The notes: generated from the letters alone by a model not told the origin. A DNA stretch of 64,000 bases from JBGVSA01 sp041807905 (GCF_041807905.1 NZ_JBGVSA010000006.1:62001-126000), one strand, 5' to 3'. Positions 18,491 through 27,700 are shown, counted from the first letter of the stretch. Numbers and translations are program-made.

Positions 18491-19026
18491 GTTTGCCGGG
18501 CCGTCAATGCAAGGGCAGGGACGCCGCGCGCCCGGGCCCCGGCGCCCCCCGGTAACGTTCCGCCGCGATCGGCCCGTGAGCCCAGTGCTCTCGGAGTATT
18601 TCGACGGTTTGCGCGCCCAAGCCCCGGTCGGTGTCCGGCGCACAAGATGTTGGCAATGCTGTCGTGACTGCCACGCTCTCCCCATGATGCGAACCTCTCG
18701 AACCCGGAGGTGTGCATTTGGCATAGCAAATTATCATGATCGGACAGATACCGGTTCCGCCGCCGATTTCTCCTTCAATCTCTACGCATTATCTGGGAAT
18801 CGGTCAGAAAACGATTACGTTGCTGCGCAGCAATAGAGGGTGAACACGTATAGGAGGTCTCAGAGCAAACGTTTACCTTGCGCACGCGCTTGCATACAAG
18901 CATGCGTATGCCATGCGAAATAAGGCATTCCTGTAGCGGCGACGTGCGGAGAGATGAGAAGCGGCATTCATGACAGCCGCCAGGATGCGTCGCCAGTCAT
19001 CCAAGAAGAAGGAGGCAAGGGTTCCT
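18491..19026. other. Intergenic region without a recognisable gene
   Basis: About 535 bp between the upp terminator and the lipoprotein gene. Short frames exist on both strands but none has a convincing start and family match. A minus-strand stretch near 18504-18620 (reading LGAQTVEILREHW) faintly resembles the C-terminus of CaiB-type CoA transferases and could be a gene relic. The 3' part presumably carries the promoter of the downstream lipoprotein gene, but no clear -35/-10 pair stands out. Confidence 0.5.
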
Positions 19027-21189
19027 ATGTTGGCTTTGAAACTTCGTCCCATCGCGCTGATCATTGGCGCAACCACACTGACCGCGCTGACAGCCTGCGG
19101 TGGCGACGACAACAATGATTCGGGTTCGGCCGGATCGTCGAGTTCGTCGATCTCGTCGAGCGCGTCATCGAGCACGTCGAGCGCTTCCAGCTCCAGTGCA
19201 ACTTCAAGCGCCTCGTCCAGCTCCAGCAGCGTGGCGGTGGACCCGACCGACCCGCAGGGCCTGACGCTCGCCGTCGATCCGGCGGACAAGCGCTCGCTCA
19301 ACGGCATCGTGGTCGGCAACAGCGACTGGACCGTGCCGACCGGCGTGGATGTGCCGCTGACGATGATGGGTCACATGATGTACCTGTTCGATCAGGTCAA
19401 GACCTACGGCACCGACATGACCATGAACCTGGGCGACGGCACTGCGCCGGCCAAGGTGCTCGACCCGAACACCGGCGACCAGTTCCTGCCGGGCAAGCTG
19501 GCACTGGGCCTGTCGTACGTGCTGATCGACATGAAGACGCGCAACGACGCGCGCTACCAGGATTATCTGGCCGTGTACAAGGACATCACCCGCAAGATGA
19601 TGGCCAAGAACACCTCCGGCGGGTGGGTCTATACGAACAAGTCCTTCGGCGAGTACTACTACCTGCTGGCCCTGAACAACTTCAAGGACAAGGGCATGCT
19701 CGACGAGGTGTTCGATCCGGACATGATCGACATCCTCAAGCAACGATTGACCTTCGACGACATGTTCTCGGACGTGAATAACTACGTTCTGAACACTGCG
19801 CAGAACTACTACGCCGTGGCCTACGGCATCGCCGGCCTGCGTTTGCGCCTGGGCTGGACCAACACGCCGGCCAATGCGCGCGACGACATCCTGGCCAAGC
19901 TGCTCAATCACTACCGCACGCATTCCACCGCGGGCGTATCGGACGAAACCGACGGCAATGGCCGCTTTGACCGCTACAGCGTGCTGCTGATCGCCGAGAC
20001 CTTCCAGCGCACGTATGAGATGGGCAATGACGCTGCCATCACCGACGAGATGAAGGGCTACCTGCGCAACTCGGTCGACATCATCATGCCGCAGCTCAAC
20101 GTGGACGGTAAGGGCTTCAACTACGGCCGCTCGCTTGCCCCGTACGGCGACAACGCCTTCATGGAAGTGCTGACCGCGGCGGCCCGCGTCGGTGTGCTGA
20201 GCGAAGCGGAAAAGCGCATTGCCTACGCTTTCGTCGAACGCGTGGCCAACCGCTACATGAACTTCTGGTACGACGTCGACGCGCATTCGGTGAACATGTG
20301 GGTGAAGGGGCGCGGCACCGATGCTTATCGTTCGACCAAGCGCACGCTGGGCGAGAACTTCAGCCTCCTGCATCAGTTCCTGTACGTGAACGGGCACTGG
20401 AACCGCATGGGCCTGCAGAACAAGGCGCCGATGCCGGTCGCCAACTTCCAGCAGTGGCTCGACACGCGCCAGCCCAAGCTGCACGTGACGCAGTACGACA
20501 CCAACAGTCCGTACAGCCGTACGCTGGTGACGATCCGCGACGGCAAGCGGGTGATCAACCTGAACTTCGTCAACGGCGAGAATCCGTACTTCAACCAGAA
20601 CCCATACTTCCCGATCCCCACCGCGGACAACCTGGTCTACGGTACGGCGGATGCAACGTACCCGCTGCTGGTGCCGCGCATCTCGCTGTCGACCGGCAAG
20701 CAGTACATGCCGATCATCTATTACAAGAACCTGCAGGTGAAGCAGGAAGGCGACACGATCACGATCTCGTACGACCAGGACAGCCTGGCCAACACCAACG
20801 GCACGTGGAGCACCGCGCCGTGGGCGGGCATGACGTCGAAGACGACCTACGTGATCAAGTCGGGCTGGATCACGCGCACCGATACCTTCACGCCGACGGC
20901 CGACGTCACGGTCAACGCCATCCAGCAGGACTTCGGGTCGTTCTCGGACATGACCGGCGCAGTGCAGACCGGTACGTCGGTGAACTGGGCGACGGGTGAT
21001 GCGTACCAGTACGAGACGACCGGCTACGACGGCTGCACGCTGGCACCGTTCGGTACGGTGACCAACGCCACCACGCCGATCGGCAAGCTGCTGAGCAACA
21101 TGTCGTGCAAGACCACTACGCCGGCGCTGTGGCCCGCGGGTTCCACGCACACGTACTCGTGGTCGATGAAGTTCAAGCCGCTGCAGTAA
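19027..21189 (+). CDS. Large secreted lipoprotein with Ser-rich linker, possibly polysaccharide lyase-like
   Basis: 720 residues from the ATG at 19027, which has an AAGGAGG upstream (the frame itself opens at 18970). A lipoprotein signal peptide ends at LTAC (Cys24). A poly-Ser linker of about 50 residues follows, as in secreted carbohydrate-active enzymes. The next about 380 residues are predominantly helical and aromatic-rich (SFGEYYYLLALNNF, NTAQNYYAVAYGIAGL, GDNAFMEVLTAAARVG, NFWYDVDAHSVNMW). The last about 280 are beta-rich with many Tyr/Asn. An alpha-toroid followed by a beta-sandwich is the layout of several polysaccharide lyases, but I recognise no catalytic signature. It stands alone between two terminators. 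Confidence 0.75.
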   Translation: MLALKLRPIALIIGATTLTALTACGGDDNNDSGSAGSSSSSISSSASSSTSSASSSSATSSASSSSSSVAVDPTDPQGLTLAVDPADKRSLNGIVVGNSDWTVPTGVDVPLTMMGHMMYLFDQVKTYGTDMTMNLGDGTAPAKVLDPNTGDQFLPGKLALGLSYVLIDMKTRNDARYQDYLAVYKDITRKMMAKNTSGGWVYTNKSFGEYYYLLALNNFKDKGMLDEVFDPDMIDILKQRLTFDDMFSDVNNYVLNTAQNYYAVAYGIAGLRLRLGWTNTPANARDDILAKLLNHYRTHSTAGVSDETDGNGRFDRYSVLLIAETFQRTYEMGNDAAITDEMKGYLRNSVDIIMPQLNVDGKGFNYGRSLAPYGDNAFMEVLTAAARVGVLSEAEKRIAYAFVERVANRYMNFWYDVDAHSVNMWVKGRGTDAYRSTKRTLGENFSLLHQFLYVNGHWNRMGLQNKAPMPVANFQQWLDTRQPKLHVTQYDTNSPYSRTLVTIRDGKRVINLNFVNGENPYFNQNPYFPIPTADNLVYGTADATYPLLVPRISLSTGKQYMPIIYYKNLQVKQEGDTITISYDQDSLANTNGTWSTAPWAGMTSKTTYVIKSGWITRTDTFTPTADVTVNAIQQDFGSFSDMTGAVQTGTSVNWATGDAYQYETTGYDGCTLAPFGTVTNATTPIGKLLSNMSCKTTTPALWPAGSTHTYSWSMKFKPLQ

Positions 21190-21215
21190 TTGCGTCGGGT
21201 TGTCTTCAAAAGGAA

Positions 21216-21239
21216 ACGGGCCCGCGAGGCCCGTTTTTT
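21216..21239 (+). terminator. Rho-independent terminator after the lipoprotein gene
   Basis: ACGGGCC/GGCCCGT stem with CGCGA loop and a run of six T (21234-21239). It lies between convergent genes. Confidence 0.92.
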
Positions 21240-21252
21240 CTGCCCGGGTGCG

Positions 21253-22200
21253 CTACGCAGAGTGCACGTGCGCGGTGATCGAAAACGGCTCTTCGGACGG
21301 TGCCAGCGCCATCCAGCCGTCCAGTCCGCCACGCAACGGGCGGGCACGCCGGAATCCCTGCCGGCGCAGGATGCGCGCGGCGTGGGCGGCCGAGGCCTCA
21401 TTCGGGCAGGCACAGTAAAGGACGATCTCCCGGTCGACGGATTCGTCCTTGAACAATCCGCCGATCTCGCCAAGCTCCGCCTCGACCGCGCCCGGAATGC
21501 GACGCGGGTCGCTGGCGCGCGACGACGCCGCGCGCACATCGACAATCAGCGGTGATGCGCCACCGTCGATCAGCGAACGGAGTTCTTCGGGTTCTATGCG
21601 ATACATGCGCACGAAGCGCAGCAGGCGCTGGCGTTCGATCCAGCGATAACTGATGTAGAGCGACAGCAGCGCGAGCAGAGCCAGCAATGCGACGCCGCCG
21701 ATTTCCGACATCGAGCCGATGACCGCGTCCACCTGTCGATGCAGGAGCAGTCCGAGGCCGATGAACAGGCCCGCCCAGATCGTCGTGCCCAATGCATCGA
21801 ACAGTGCAAAGCGACGCGCCGACAGCCCCATGCTGCCCGCCAGGGGCGACGCGATGGCCGACAGGCCCGGCACGAAGCGGGCCACCAGCAACGAGGCCAG
21901 TCCCCAGCGGGCAAAGATATTTTCGGTACGGCGTATGCAGGCATCCGGCGAAATCGAGACCCGGCACATCAATGCCAGCACGCGTTGCCCGTAGCGTCTG
22001 CCCGCCCAGTACCAGCACAGGTTGGCCGTGCTGGAGCCGGCGACCGCAAACGCCCACGCAGCGAGCCCCGACATACGGCCGTCCGCCGACAGCGCGCCCG
22101 CCACGAGCAGGGTCGGCACGGCCGGGATCGGCGCGCCAAGCTGTTCGATGAGGACGTTGAGGAAGACCAGCAGCGGGCCGTGCTGGTCGAACAGTTCCAT
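21253..22200 (-). CDS. DedA-family membrane protein fused to a rhodanese domain
   Basis: 315 residues from the ATG at 22200. The N-terminal about 200 residues are a DedA/VTT domain: LIEQLGAPIPAVPTLLVAGAL, the conserved ENIFARWGLASLLVARFVPGLSAIASPLAGSMGLS, and terminal helices. DedA proteins act in lipid scrambling and membrane homeostasis. The C-terminal about 105 residues are a rhodanese: LIVDVRAASSRASDPRRIPGA and the active-site loop LYCACPNEASA followed by GGLDGW. The Cys suggests sulfur or redox chemistry at the cytoplasmic face. This fusion is a recognised arrangement in proteobacteria. alkB is divergent, with about 80 bp between starts. Confidence 0.92.
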   Translation of the reverse strand: MELFDQHGPLLVFLNVLIEQLGAPIPAVPTLLVAGALSADGRMSGLAAWAFAVAGSSTANLCWYWAGRRYGQRVLALMCRVSISPDACIRRTENIFARWGLASLLVARFVPGLSAIASPLAGSMGLSARRFALFDALGTTIWAGLFIGLGLLLHRQVDAVIGSMSEIGGVALLALLALLSLYISYRWIERQRLLRFVRMYRIEPEELRSLIDGGASPLIVDVRAASSRASDPRRIPGAVEAELGEIGGLFKDESVDREIVLYCACPNEASAAHAARILRRQGFRRARPLRGGLDGWMALAPSEEPFSITAHVHSA

Positions 22201-22279
22201 GAGGTGCTGCACGTGCGTCTTCCGATGGGGCGGGGAGCCGGTAGCATAGCGAATGCAGGCGAAGGCAGGAGGGGTTTTG

Positions 22280-22963
22280 GTGGTGCAGGGCGAGACAGGG
22301 CAGACGGATCTTTTCGGGCTCGAACGAAGCGGCGCCGGCAACGCCCGGCAGCTTGCCGAAGGTGCATGGCTGCTCGAAGGCTTCGCACGCGCACGCAGCG
22401 ACGTATTGCTCGCAGACCTGCGTCGGATCGAGACTGCCGCGCCGTTTCGCCACATGGTCACGCCTGGCGGCGCCATCATGTCGGTCGCCATGACGCATTG
22501 CGGGCAATTGGGCTGGGTGTCGGATCGCCACGGCTACCGCTACGCCACCAATGATCCGGAAACGGGCAAGTCGTGGCCGTCCATGCCCGAGGCGTTTCTT
22601 GCCCTGGCGAAGGAGGCCGCCGCCGCGGCGGGGTTTGCGGCCTTCGTGCCGGATTCGTGCCTCATCAACCGCTACGCGCCGGGGACGCGGCTATCGCTGC
22701 ACCAGGACAAGGACGAGCAGGACCTTGCGCAGCCGATCGTCTCTGTGTCGCTGGGCCTGCCGGCGGTATTCCTGTTCGGCGGTTTCTCCCGCGCCGAGCG
22801 CGCGCAGCGCGTGCCGCTGTTCCATGGCGACGTCGTCGTGTGGGGCGGGCCGTCACGCCTGCGTTTCCATGGTGTGCTGCCGGTTGCGGAAGGTCTTCAT
22901 CCGAGCCTTGGCGCCTGTCGCGTCAATCTCACGTTCCGCAAGGCGGGCCTCGTCGCGACCTGA
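22280..22963 (+). CDS. alkB: Alpha-ketoglutarate-dependent DNA dealkylase AlkB
   Basis: 227 residues, matching E. coli AlkB (216). It has the recognition lid VTPGGAIMSVAMTHCGQLGW, the Fe(II) facial triad in NRYAPGTRLSLHQDKDE (His-x-Asp) and FHGV, and RVNLTFR with the two Arg that bind 2-oxoglutarate. It oxidatively repairs 1-methyladenine and 3-methylcytosine. The frame opens at ATG 22253 with no ribosome site. AGGAGGGG at 22267-22274 points to a GTG start at 22280 (or 22283). No ada gene or Ada box is seen nearby. Confidence 0.95.
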   Translation: MVQGETGQTDLFGLERSGAGNARQLAEGAWLLEGFARARSDVLLADLRRIETAAPFRHMVTPGGAIMSVAMTHCGQLGWVSDRHGYRYATNDPETGKSWPSMPEAFLALAKEAAAAAGFAAFVPDSCLINRYAPGTRLSLHQDKDEQDLAQPIVSVSLGLPAVFLFGGFSRAERAQRVPLFHGDVVVWGGPSRLRFHGVLPVAEGLHPSLGACRVNLTFRKAGLVAT

Positions 22964-23023
22964 TTTGCCCGGCGCGAGGCTCGGGAAATATCCGGGTATG
23001 CCCTCGGGCTATACTCTGGCGCG

Positions 23024-24001
23024 ATGACTGCCTTCCTTCTGCGCCGCCTCCTGCAAGCCATTGCCGCCTTGTTCGCCATGTCCGTACTGGTGTTCGTGGC
23101 GGTGTATGCCATCGGCAACCCGGTCGAGATCTTCATCAGCCCGCAGGCGGACCAGGCCGAAATCGCGCGCACGATGGCCTCGCTCGGATTGGACAGGCCC
23201 TTGTGGCAGCAATATCTGGGCTTCATCGGCCACGCGTTGCAGGGCGATCTCGGGCGCTCGTTCGCGCAGGGCATGCCGGCGCTGTCGCTCATCGGCGAGC
23301 GCATGCCGGCCACGTTCGAACTCGCCATCGGGGCCTTGGTCATCTCCGTGCTGTTCGGCATTCCGCTGGGGCTGTGGGCGGGTTTCCGGCCTGATTCATG
23401 GGCCGGACGCTCAATCATGACGGGGTCGATTCTTGGCTTTTCGCTGCCGACCTTCTGGGTCGGGCTCATGCTGATCATGCTGTTCGCGGTGTACCTCGGC
23501 TGGCTGCCGGCGAGCGGGCGAGGGCCCACGCGCGAGGTTTTCGGCGTCGGGGTGTCGATCTTTTCGGTCGAAGGATGGCGCCATCTGCTGCTGCCTGCAT
23601 TCAACCTGGCGCTCTACAAGGTGTCGCTGATCATTCGGCTCACGCGTGCCGGCACGCGCGAAGCGCTGGCGCAGGACTACGTGAAGTTTGCCCGCGCCAA
23701 GGGGCTGGCGTCGTCGCGCATCGTCGGCGTGCACGTGTTGAAGAACATACTCGTGCCCATCGTCACGGTGATCGGCCTGGAGTTCGGTTCGCTGATCGCA
23801 TTCGCGGTGGTGACCGAATCGGTGTTCGCCTGGCCCGGCATGGGCAAACTGCTGATCGATTCCATCGACGTGCTCGACCGCCCGGTGATCGTCGCCTACC
23901 TGATGGTGGTGGTAGTGGTCTTCATCGTCATCAACCTGGTCGTCGACCTGCTCTATTCGGTACTCGACCCGCGCGTGCGCACCGCCGAGGAGCGCCCATG
24001 A
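23024..24001 (+). CDS. Dpp/Opp-type ABC transporter permease (DppB-like)
   Basis: 325 residues with six transmembrane helices. The conserved permease features are the N-terminal LLRRLLQAIAALFAMSVLVFV, GNPVEIFI and the EAA loop TREALAQDYVKFARAKGLASSRIVGVHVLKNILVP. It belongs to the peptide/nickel/opine class. The stop overlaps the next permease as ATGA. No substrate-binding protein or ATPase lies nearby, so the substrate cannot be guessed; the missing parts must be elsewhere. Confidence 0.92.
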   Translation: MTAFLLRRLLQAIAALFAMSVLVFVAVYAIGNPVEIFISPQADQAEIARTMASLGLDRPLWQQYLGFIGHALQGDLGRSFAQGMPALSLIGERMPATFELAIGALVISVLFGIPLGLWAGFRPDSWAGRSIMTGSILGFSLPTFWVGLMLIMLFAVYLGWLPASGRGPTREVFGVGVSIFSVEGWRHLLLPAFNLALYKVSLIIRLTRAGTREALAQDYVKFARAKGLASSRIVGVHVLKNILVPIVTVIGLEFGSLIAFAVVTESVFAWPGMGKLLIDSIDVLDRPVIVAYLMVVVVVFIVINLVVDLLYSVLDPRVRTAEERP

Positions 24002-24885
24002 CGGCCTCGCTCAAACAGGCATGGGGCAGGGCTGGCGACGTGTTTCGCGGGCATCGCGTGGCGGCCGGTGGCGCGGTGCTGCTGACGCTGCTGGTCGTGC
24101 TTGCCGTGCTGGCTCCCTGGATCGCGCCGCAGAATCCGTATGACCTCCAGCAACTGGATATTCTCGACGGCCGCCTGCCGCCGGGCTCGCACGCCGAGGT
24201 GTCCGGCATCACGTACTGGCTGGGCACCGACGAGCAGGGGCGCGACATGCTGTCGGCCATCCTCTACGGTCTGCGCATCAGCCTGATGGTGGGCGCCAGT
24301 TCGACCGCCATCGCCCTGTGCGCCGGGACCTTGCTGGGCCTGATGGCGGCCTATGCGGGCGGCTTCATCGACGCGGCCATCATGCGCGTGGCCGATCTGC
24401 AACTGTCGTTCCCCAGCATTCTCGTGGCGCTGGTGCTCATTGCCGTATTCGGGCGCGGCGTCGACAAAGTGATCTTCGCGCTGGTCATCGTGCAATGGGC
24501 GTACTACGCGCGCACCGCGCGCAGCGTGGCCTTGGTCGAGCGCCGCAAGGAGTACATCGAGGCCGCGCGCTCGCTCGGCTTGCCGCCATTGCGCATCCTG
24601 CTCGGGCATCTGCTGCCCAACTGCGTGCCGCCGCTGCTGGTGGTGGCCGCACTGCAGATCGCCGCCGCGATCGCACTGGAAGCCACGCTGTCCTTTCTCG
24701 GTGTCGGCCTGCCGATCACCGAACCTTCGCTCGGCCTGCTCATTGCCAACGGCTACAAGTACCTGCTGTCCGGGACGTACTGGATCAGCTTCTTTCCCGG
24801 CGTTGCGCTCCTGCTCACCATCGTGGCGATCAATCTCGTCACCGATCATGTGCGCGATGCACTGAATCCGCGTCTGCAGCGCTGA
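23998..24885 (+). CDS. Dpp/Opp-type ABC transporter permease (DppC-like)
   Basis: 295 residues. It is the second permease of the same importer class, with an N-terminal anchor helix, the periplasmic motif WLGTDEQGRDMLSAILYGLRISL diagnostic of DppC proteins, and the EAA loop RRKEYIEAARSLGLPPLRILLGHLLPN. It is translationally coupled to the preceding gene by the ATGA overlap. The pair forms the membrane channel only. Confidence 0.93.
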   Translation: MTASLKQAWGRAGDVFRGHRVAAGGAVLLTLLVVLAVLAPWIAPQNPYDLQQLDILDGRLPPGSHAEVSGITYWLGTDEQGRDMLSAILYGLRISLMVGASSTAIALCAGTLLGLMAAYAGGFIDAAIMRVADLQLSFPSILVALVLIAVFGRGVDKVIFALVIVQWAYYARTARSVALVERRKEYIEAARSLGLPPLRILLGHLLPNCVPPLLVVAALQIAAAIALEATLSFLGVGLPITEPSLGLLIANGYKYLLSGTYWISFFPGVALLLTIVAINLVTDHVRDALNPRLQR

Positions 24886-25018
24886 CGGCATACGCGGAAT
24901 CCGGCCGCTGTTTCCATAGATTTCCAATTGTTGCCCGGCGAAATCAAGTGGGGCGTGGGAGTACAATTCGCACCCCGGAGCGCGCTCGCGGCTCCGTGTC
25001 CAGACTGAGGTCCCTGTC

Positions 25019-26458
25019 TTGATCCGCATCCCAAAGGCCGTACTGGTGCCGATGATCGTGGCGTGCGCGCTGTTCATGGAGAACATGGACTCGACAGTCA
25101 TTGCGACATCGTTGCCGACCATTGCGCGCGACTTGAACGAAGACCCCATCGCGCTCAAGCTCGCGCTCACGTCTTATCTGGTGAGCCTCGCGGTGTTCAT
25201 CCCCATCAGCGGATGGATGGCCGACCGCTTCGGGGCGCGAAAGGTGTTTCGCTCGGCCATCGCGGTGTTCATGGGGGGCTCAATCCTGTGTGCGCTATCG
25301 GGTTCGCTGGCCGGATTCGTCGCCGCGCGATTCGTGCAAGGCATGGGCGGGGCGATGATGGTGCCGGTCGGGCGCCTGGTGGTGCTGCGCACGACGACCA
25401 AGGCCGAGCTGGTTCGCTCATTGAGTTACCTCACCATTCCAGCACTGGTCGGTCCGGTGATCGGGCCGCCGCTGGGGGGCTTCATCACCACGTATTTCCA
25501 CTGGCGGTGGATTTTCTTCATCAATATCCCGATCAGCATCGTAGGCATCGTGCTGGCCGCCCGGTACATCGAAAATCTGAAGGAAGCCGACGTCAAGCCG
25601 CTGGACTGGCGCGGCTTCATCCTGTCGGCCGTCGGTTTGTCGAGCCTGATGCTGGGGCTCGCGACGGCGGGGCGCCACATGGTGTCCGCGTCGGTGTCGG
25701 CTGCGTGCGTCGTGGGGGGCGGCGCGCTGGTGGCAACCTATCTGTACCTCGCCAAGCGCAATCCACATCCCTTGCTCAATCTGGATCTGCTTCGGCTGCA
25801 GACATTCCGCGCCGGCGTGCTGGGCGGATTCCTGTTCCGCATCGGCATCGGCGCGATTCCCTTCCTGCTGCCGCTGATGCTCCAGTTGGGGTTCGGGCTC
25901 AATTCGTTCGAGTCAGGCTTGCTGACCTGCGCGTCGGCAGCCGGCGCGCTGTTCATGAAGACCATTGCCGCAGCGATCCTGCGCCGCTTCGGTTTCCGCC
26001 GCGTACTGATCGTCAACGCCATCGCGACCGCGCTGTCGTTGATGGTCATCGGCATGTTCACGGACACCACCCCGCACATGCTGATCATCGCCATCCTGCT
26101 GGTCGGCGGTTGCCTGCGCTCGTTGCAGTTCACGAGCCTGAATGCGCTGTCGTACGCCGATATCGAGCAGCCCAACATGAGCCAGGCGACCAGCCTGGCA
26201 AGCGTCGTGCAACAACTGGCCGCCGGTACCGGCGTGACGGTCGGCGCGTTCGCCTTGCAGGCTGCAAGCTACCTGCAGGGGCACGCTACGGTGGTGGCGG
26301 CAGATTTCCTGCCGGCGTTCATCGTGGTGGGCCTGGTGTCGGCGTCGTCGCTGATCATTCTGGCTTCGTTGCCGCATCACGCAGGAGCGGCCATCTCCGG
26401 TCATCGCCAGGATAAACCGGCGGACAGCGGGGCTGGCGAGGCAGAGCGCGCAGGCTGA
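25019..26458 (+). CDS. MFS multidrug exporter of the DHA2 (EmrB/QacA) family
   Basis: 479 residues. It has motif D1 (MENMDSTVIATSLPTIARDL), motif A (GWMADRFGARKVF), and FVQGMGGAMMVPVGRLVVLR with motif C ALVGPVIGPPLGG after TM5. These are typical of the 14-TM drug:H+ antiporters. The first in-frame start is TTG at 25019; an ATG at 25052 would remove 11 residues but keep TM1. TACAAT at about 24962 is a plausible -10. No regulator or membrane-fusion partner is adjacent, so substrate and control are unknown. Confidence 0.9.
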   Translation: MIRIPKAVLVPMIVACALFMENMDSTVIATSLPTIARDLNEDPIALKLALTSYLVSLAVFIPISGWMADRFGARKVFRSAIAVFMGGSILCALSGSLAGFVAARFVQGMGGAMMVPVGRLVVLRTTTKAELVRSLSYLTIPALVGPVIGPPLGGFITTYFHWRWIFFINIPISIVGIVLAARYIENLKEADVKPLDWRGFILSAVGLSSLMLGLATAGRHMVSASVSAACVVGGGALVATYLYLAKRNPHPLLNLDLLRLQTFRAGVLGGFLFRIGIGAIPFLLPLMLQLGFGLNSFESGLLTCASAAGALFMKTIAAAILRRFGFRRVLIVNAIATALSLMVIGMFTDTTPHMLIIAILLVGGCLRSLQFTSLNALSYADIEQPNMSQATSLASVVQQLAAGTGVTVGAFALQAASYLQGHATVVAADFLPAFIVVGLVSASSLIILASLPHHAGAAISGHRQDKPADSGAGEAERAG

Positions 26459-26613
26459 AAGACGCACGGCCGCCGCGCTTAGCGCCGCTATCGAAGAGCT
26501 TCTGAATTTTTCTTGGTTGGTGCCGATCGGGGGGCTTCGTACCATGGGGCAACCGCTGAACGGGAGCTCCTCCATGTGTCGAATGTGTACGCCCCGCAGA
26601 AGGACGCACCGCC

Positions 26614-26916
26614 ATGGCCCAATCGCTGCCCACGCGTGAGCTGAACGCGCTGCGAGGGCTTTTCGATAAAGTCCAGTTCTCTGCCGATGAAGTCGTGGCG
26701 CTCGACTATCGTGTCATCCGGCGTCTGCCGGGCGTCGGTCCCAAGGGCATCGAGAACATCCGCCACTGGCTCGAGGCGCAGGGCCTGTACCCCGAGAACT
26801 GGCCCCACAACGGCAGCGCCGCGCACCGGTCCCGACACCATTCCCGCATCGAGGCGGCCATACGTCTGCTCGAAGATCACGGTTACGAGGTCGTGCCGCC
26901 CGCGCCCCGCCCGTGA
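26614..26916 (+). CDS. Small helix-hairpin-helix protein (RpoA C-terminal-domain-like)
   Basis: 100 residues. The central VIRRLPGVGPKGIENIRHWLEAQGL is a helix-hairpin-helix of the kind in the alpha-CTD of RNA polymerase and in DNA-repair proteins. A basic stretch (AAHRSRHHSRIEAAIRLLEDHGYEV) follows. It probably binds DNA or RNA polymerase; no pathway is indicated. The start ATG at 26614 has no strong Shine-Dalgarno. Confidence 0.65.
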   Translation: MAQSLPTRELNALRGLFDKVQFSADEVVALDYRVIRRLPGVGPKGIENIRHWLEAQGLYPENWPHNGSAAHRSRHHSRIEAAIRLLEDHGYEVVPPAPRP

Positions 26917-26943
26917 AAGGCGTTCGTCGTCGGTCACACCCCA

Positions 26944-26973
26944 CAAGAAAACGGCGACCTGAGTCGGTCGCCG
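26944..26973 (-). terminator. Rho-independent terminator of the small lipoprotein gene
   Basis: Arms CGGCGACC/GGTCGCCG with a 6-nt loop. Read on the minus strand, the stem is followed by TTTTCTTGT. Confidence 0.85.
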
Positions 26974-26999
26974 CCGGAAGCATAATCAGCCCGTCGTCA

Positions 27000-27425
27000 T
27001 CAGGGCGCCGAAATCGGCACCGACTTTGATTGCGAGGCCGTCTTGCCGCGCGCCGTGGCCGTCACCTTGTACGTGACGTTGCCGGGCGCCACCGGATAGA
27101 AAGTAATCTGCGAGTCGTGCGCACCATCGTCCTGCGTGGTGTTGATCACCGGTGTGCCTTCCGTCTGTTCCCACTTGTACGTGATTTCGTTGTCGGCGAT
27201 GTTCCCGGACGTCACCACCTTTACCTTGAAGCTCGTCGGCTGGCCGACCGTGCCGCCGCTCGGGCCATCCAGGGAGCTGATGGTGATCGAATCGGGAATC
27301 GGGCCGCCATCGCCCAGGTCTCCGCTGGCGTCGTCGCCGCCGCACGCGCTGAGCATTGCTGCCGAGGCGATCAGCGCCAACGCGACGCGCCGCGAAGCAA
27401 TGCCCGCATTCATCAGATTCATCAT
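27000..27425 (-). CDS. Small lipoprotein with an Ig/PKD-like domain
   Basis: 141 residues from ATG 27425, preceded by GAAGGGA. The signal peptide ends in the lipobox LSAC, followed by GGDDASGDLGDGG, a flexible acidic linker. The rest is a single beta-sandwich resembling PKD/Ig folds (GPSGGTVGQPTSFKVKVV, ITYKWEQTEG, VTYKVTATARG). It is probably exported to the outer membrane, perhaps as an adhesion or structural module. It shares the lipobox-GGDD style with the large lipoprotein at 19027. Function unknown. Confidence 0.8.
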   Translation of the reverse strand: MMNLMNAGIASRRVALALIASAAMLSACGGDDASGDLGDGGPIPDSITISSLDGPSGGTVGQPTSFKVKVVTSGNIADNEITYKWEQTEGTPVINTTQDDGAHDSQITFYPVAPGNVTYKVTATARGKTASQSKSVPISAP

Positions 27426-27668
27426 GGCTTTTCCCTTCTGTCTGTCAGTTGGAATTCGCTTCGGCCCCTGTGCAACGCTGCGGCCCGTGGCTGAATCTTT
27501 GGCCAATGCAGGGTGACGTGCTGTAGGAGCCGGCTACTCAGCCTGTAGGAAGAAGGGACTAGTGCATGTGCATGGCATATGTGTGCGGCATGCGCGCCGA
27601 TAACCCCTCCGTGGTCGCAAATCGCGTGCCGCCAACCTCGATGCGGGTATATCCCGATCAAAACTCTC

Positions 27669-27682
27669 TTGACCCAAATCAA
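27669..27682 (+). promoter_or_regulatory. FNR/CRP-type box
   Basis: TTGACCCAAATCAA fits TTGAC-N4-ATCAA, the FNR/ANR-type consensus. It overlaps the -35 element of the operon promoter, a position more usual for repression than activation. Confidence 0.6.
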
Positions 27683-27696
27683 GGCACTGCTAGCAT
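27669..27696 (+). promoter_or_regulatory. Sigma-70 promoter of the Gfo/Idh-DUF993-ABC operon
   Basis: -35 TTGACC (27669-27674), 16-bp spacer, -10 TAGCAT (27691-27696). The -10 is 4/6 to consensus. The expected start falls inside the operator just downstream. Confidence 0.65.
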
Positions 27697-27700
27697 TCAA

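Noticed and set aside
19090..19250. Poly-Ser tract as a possible simple-sequence phase-variation site
   Set aside because: The serine codons are mixed (TCG, AGC, TCC, TCA), so there is no long uniform repeat that would slip efficiently.
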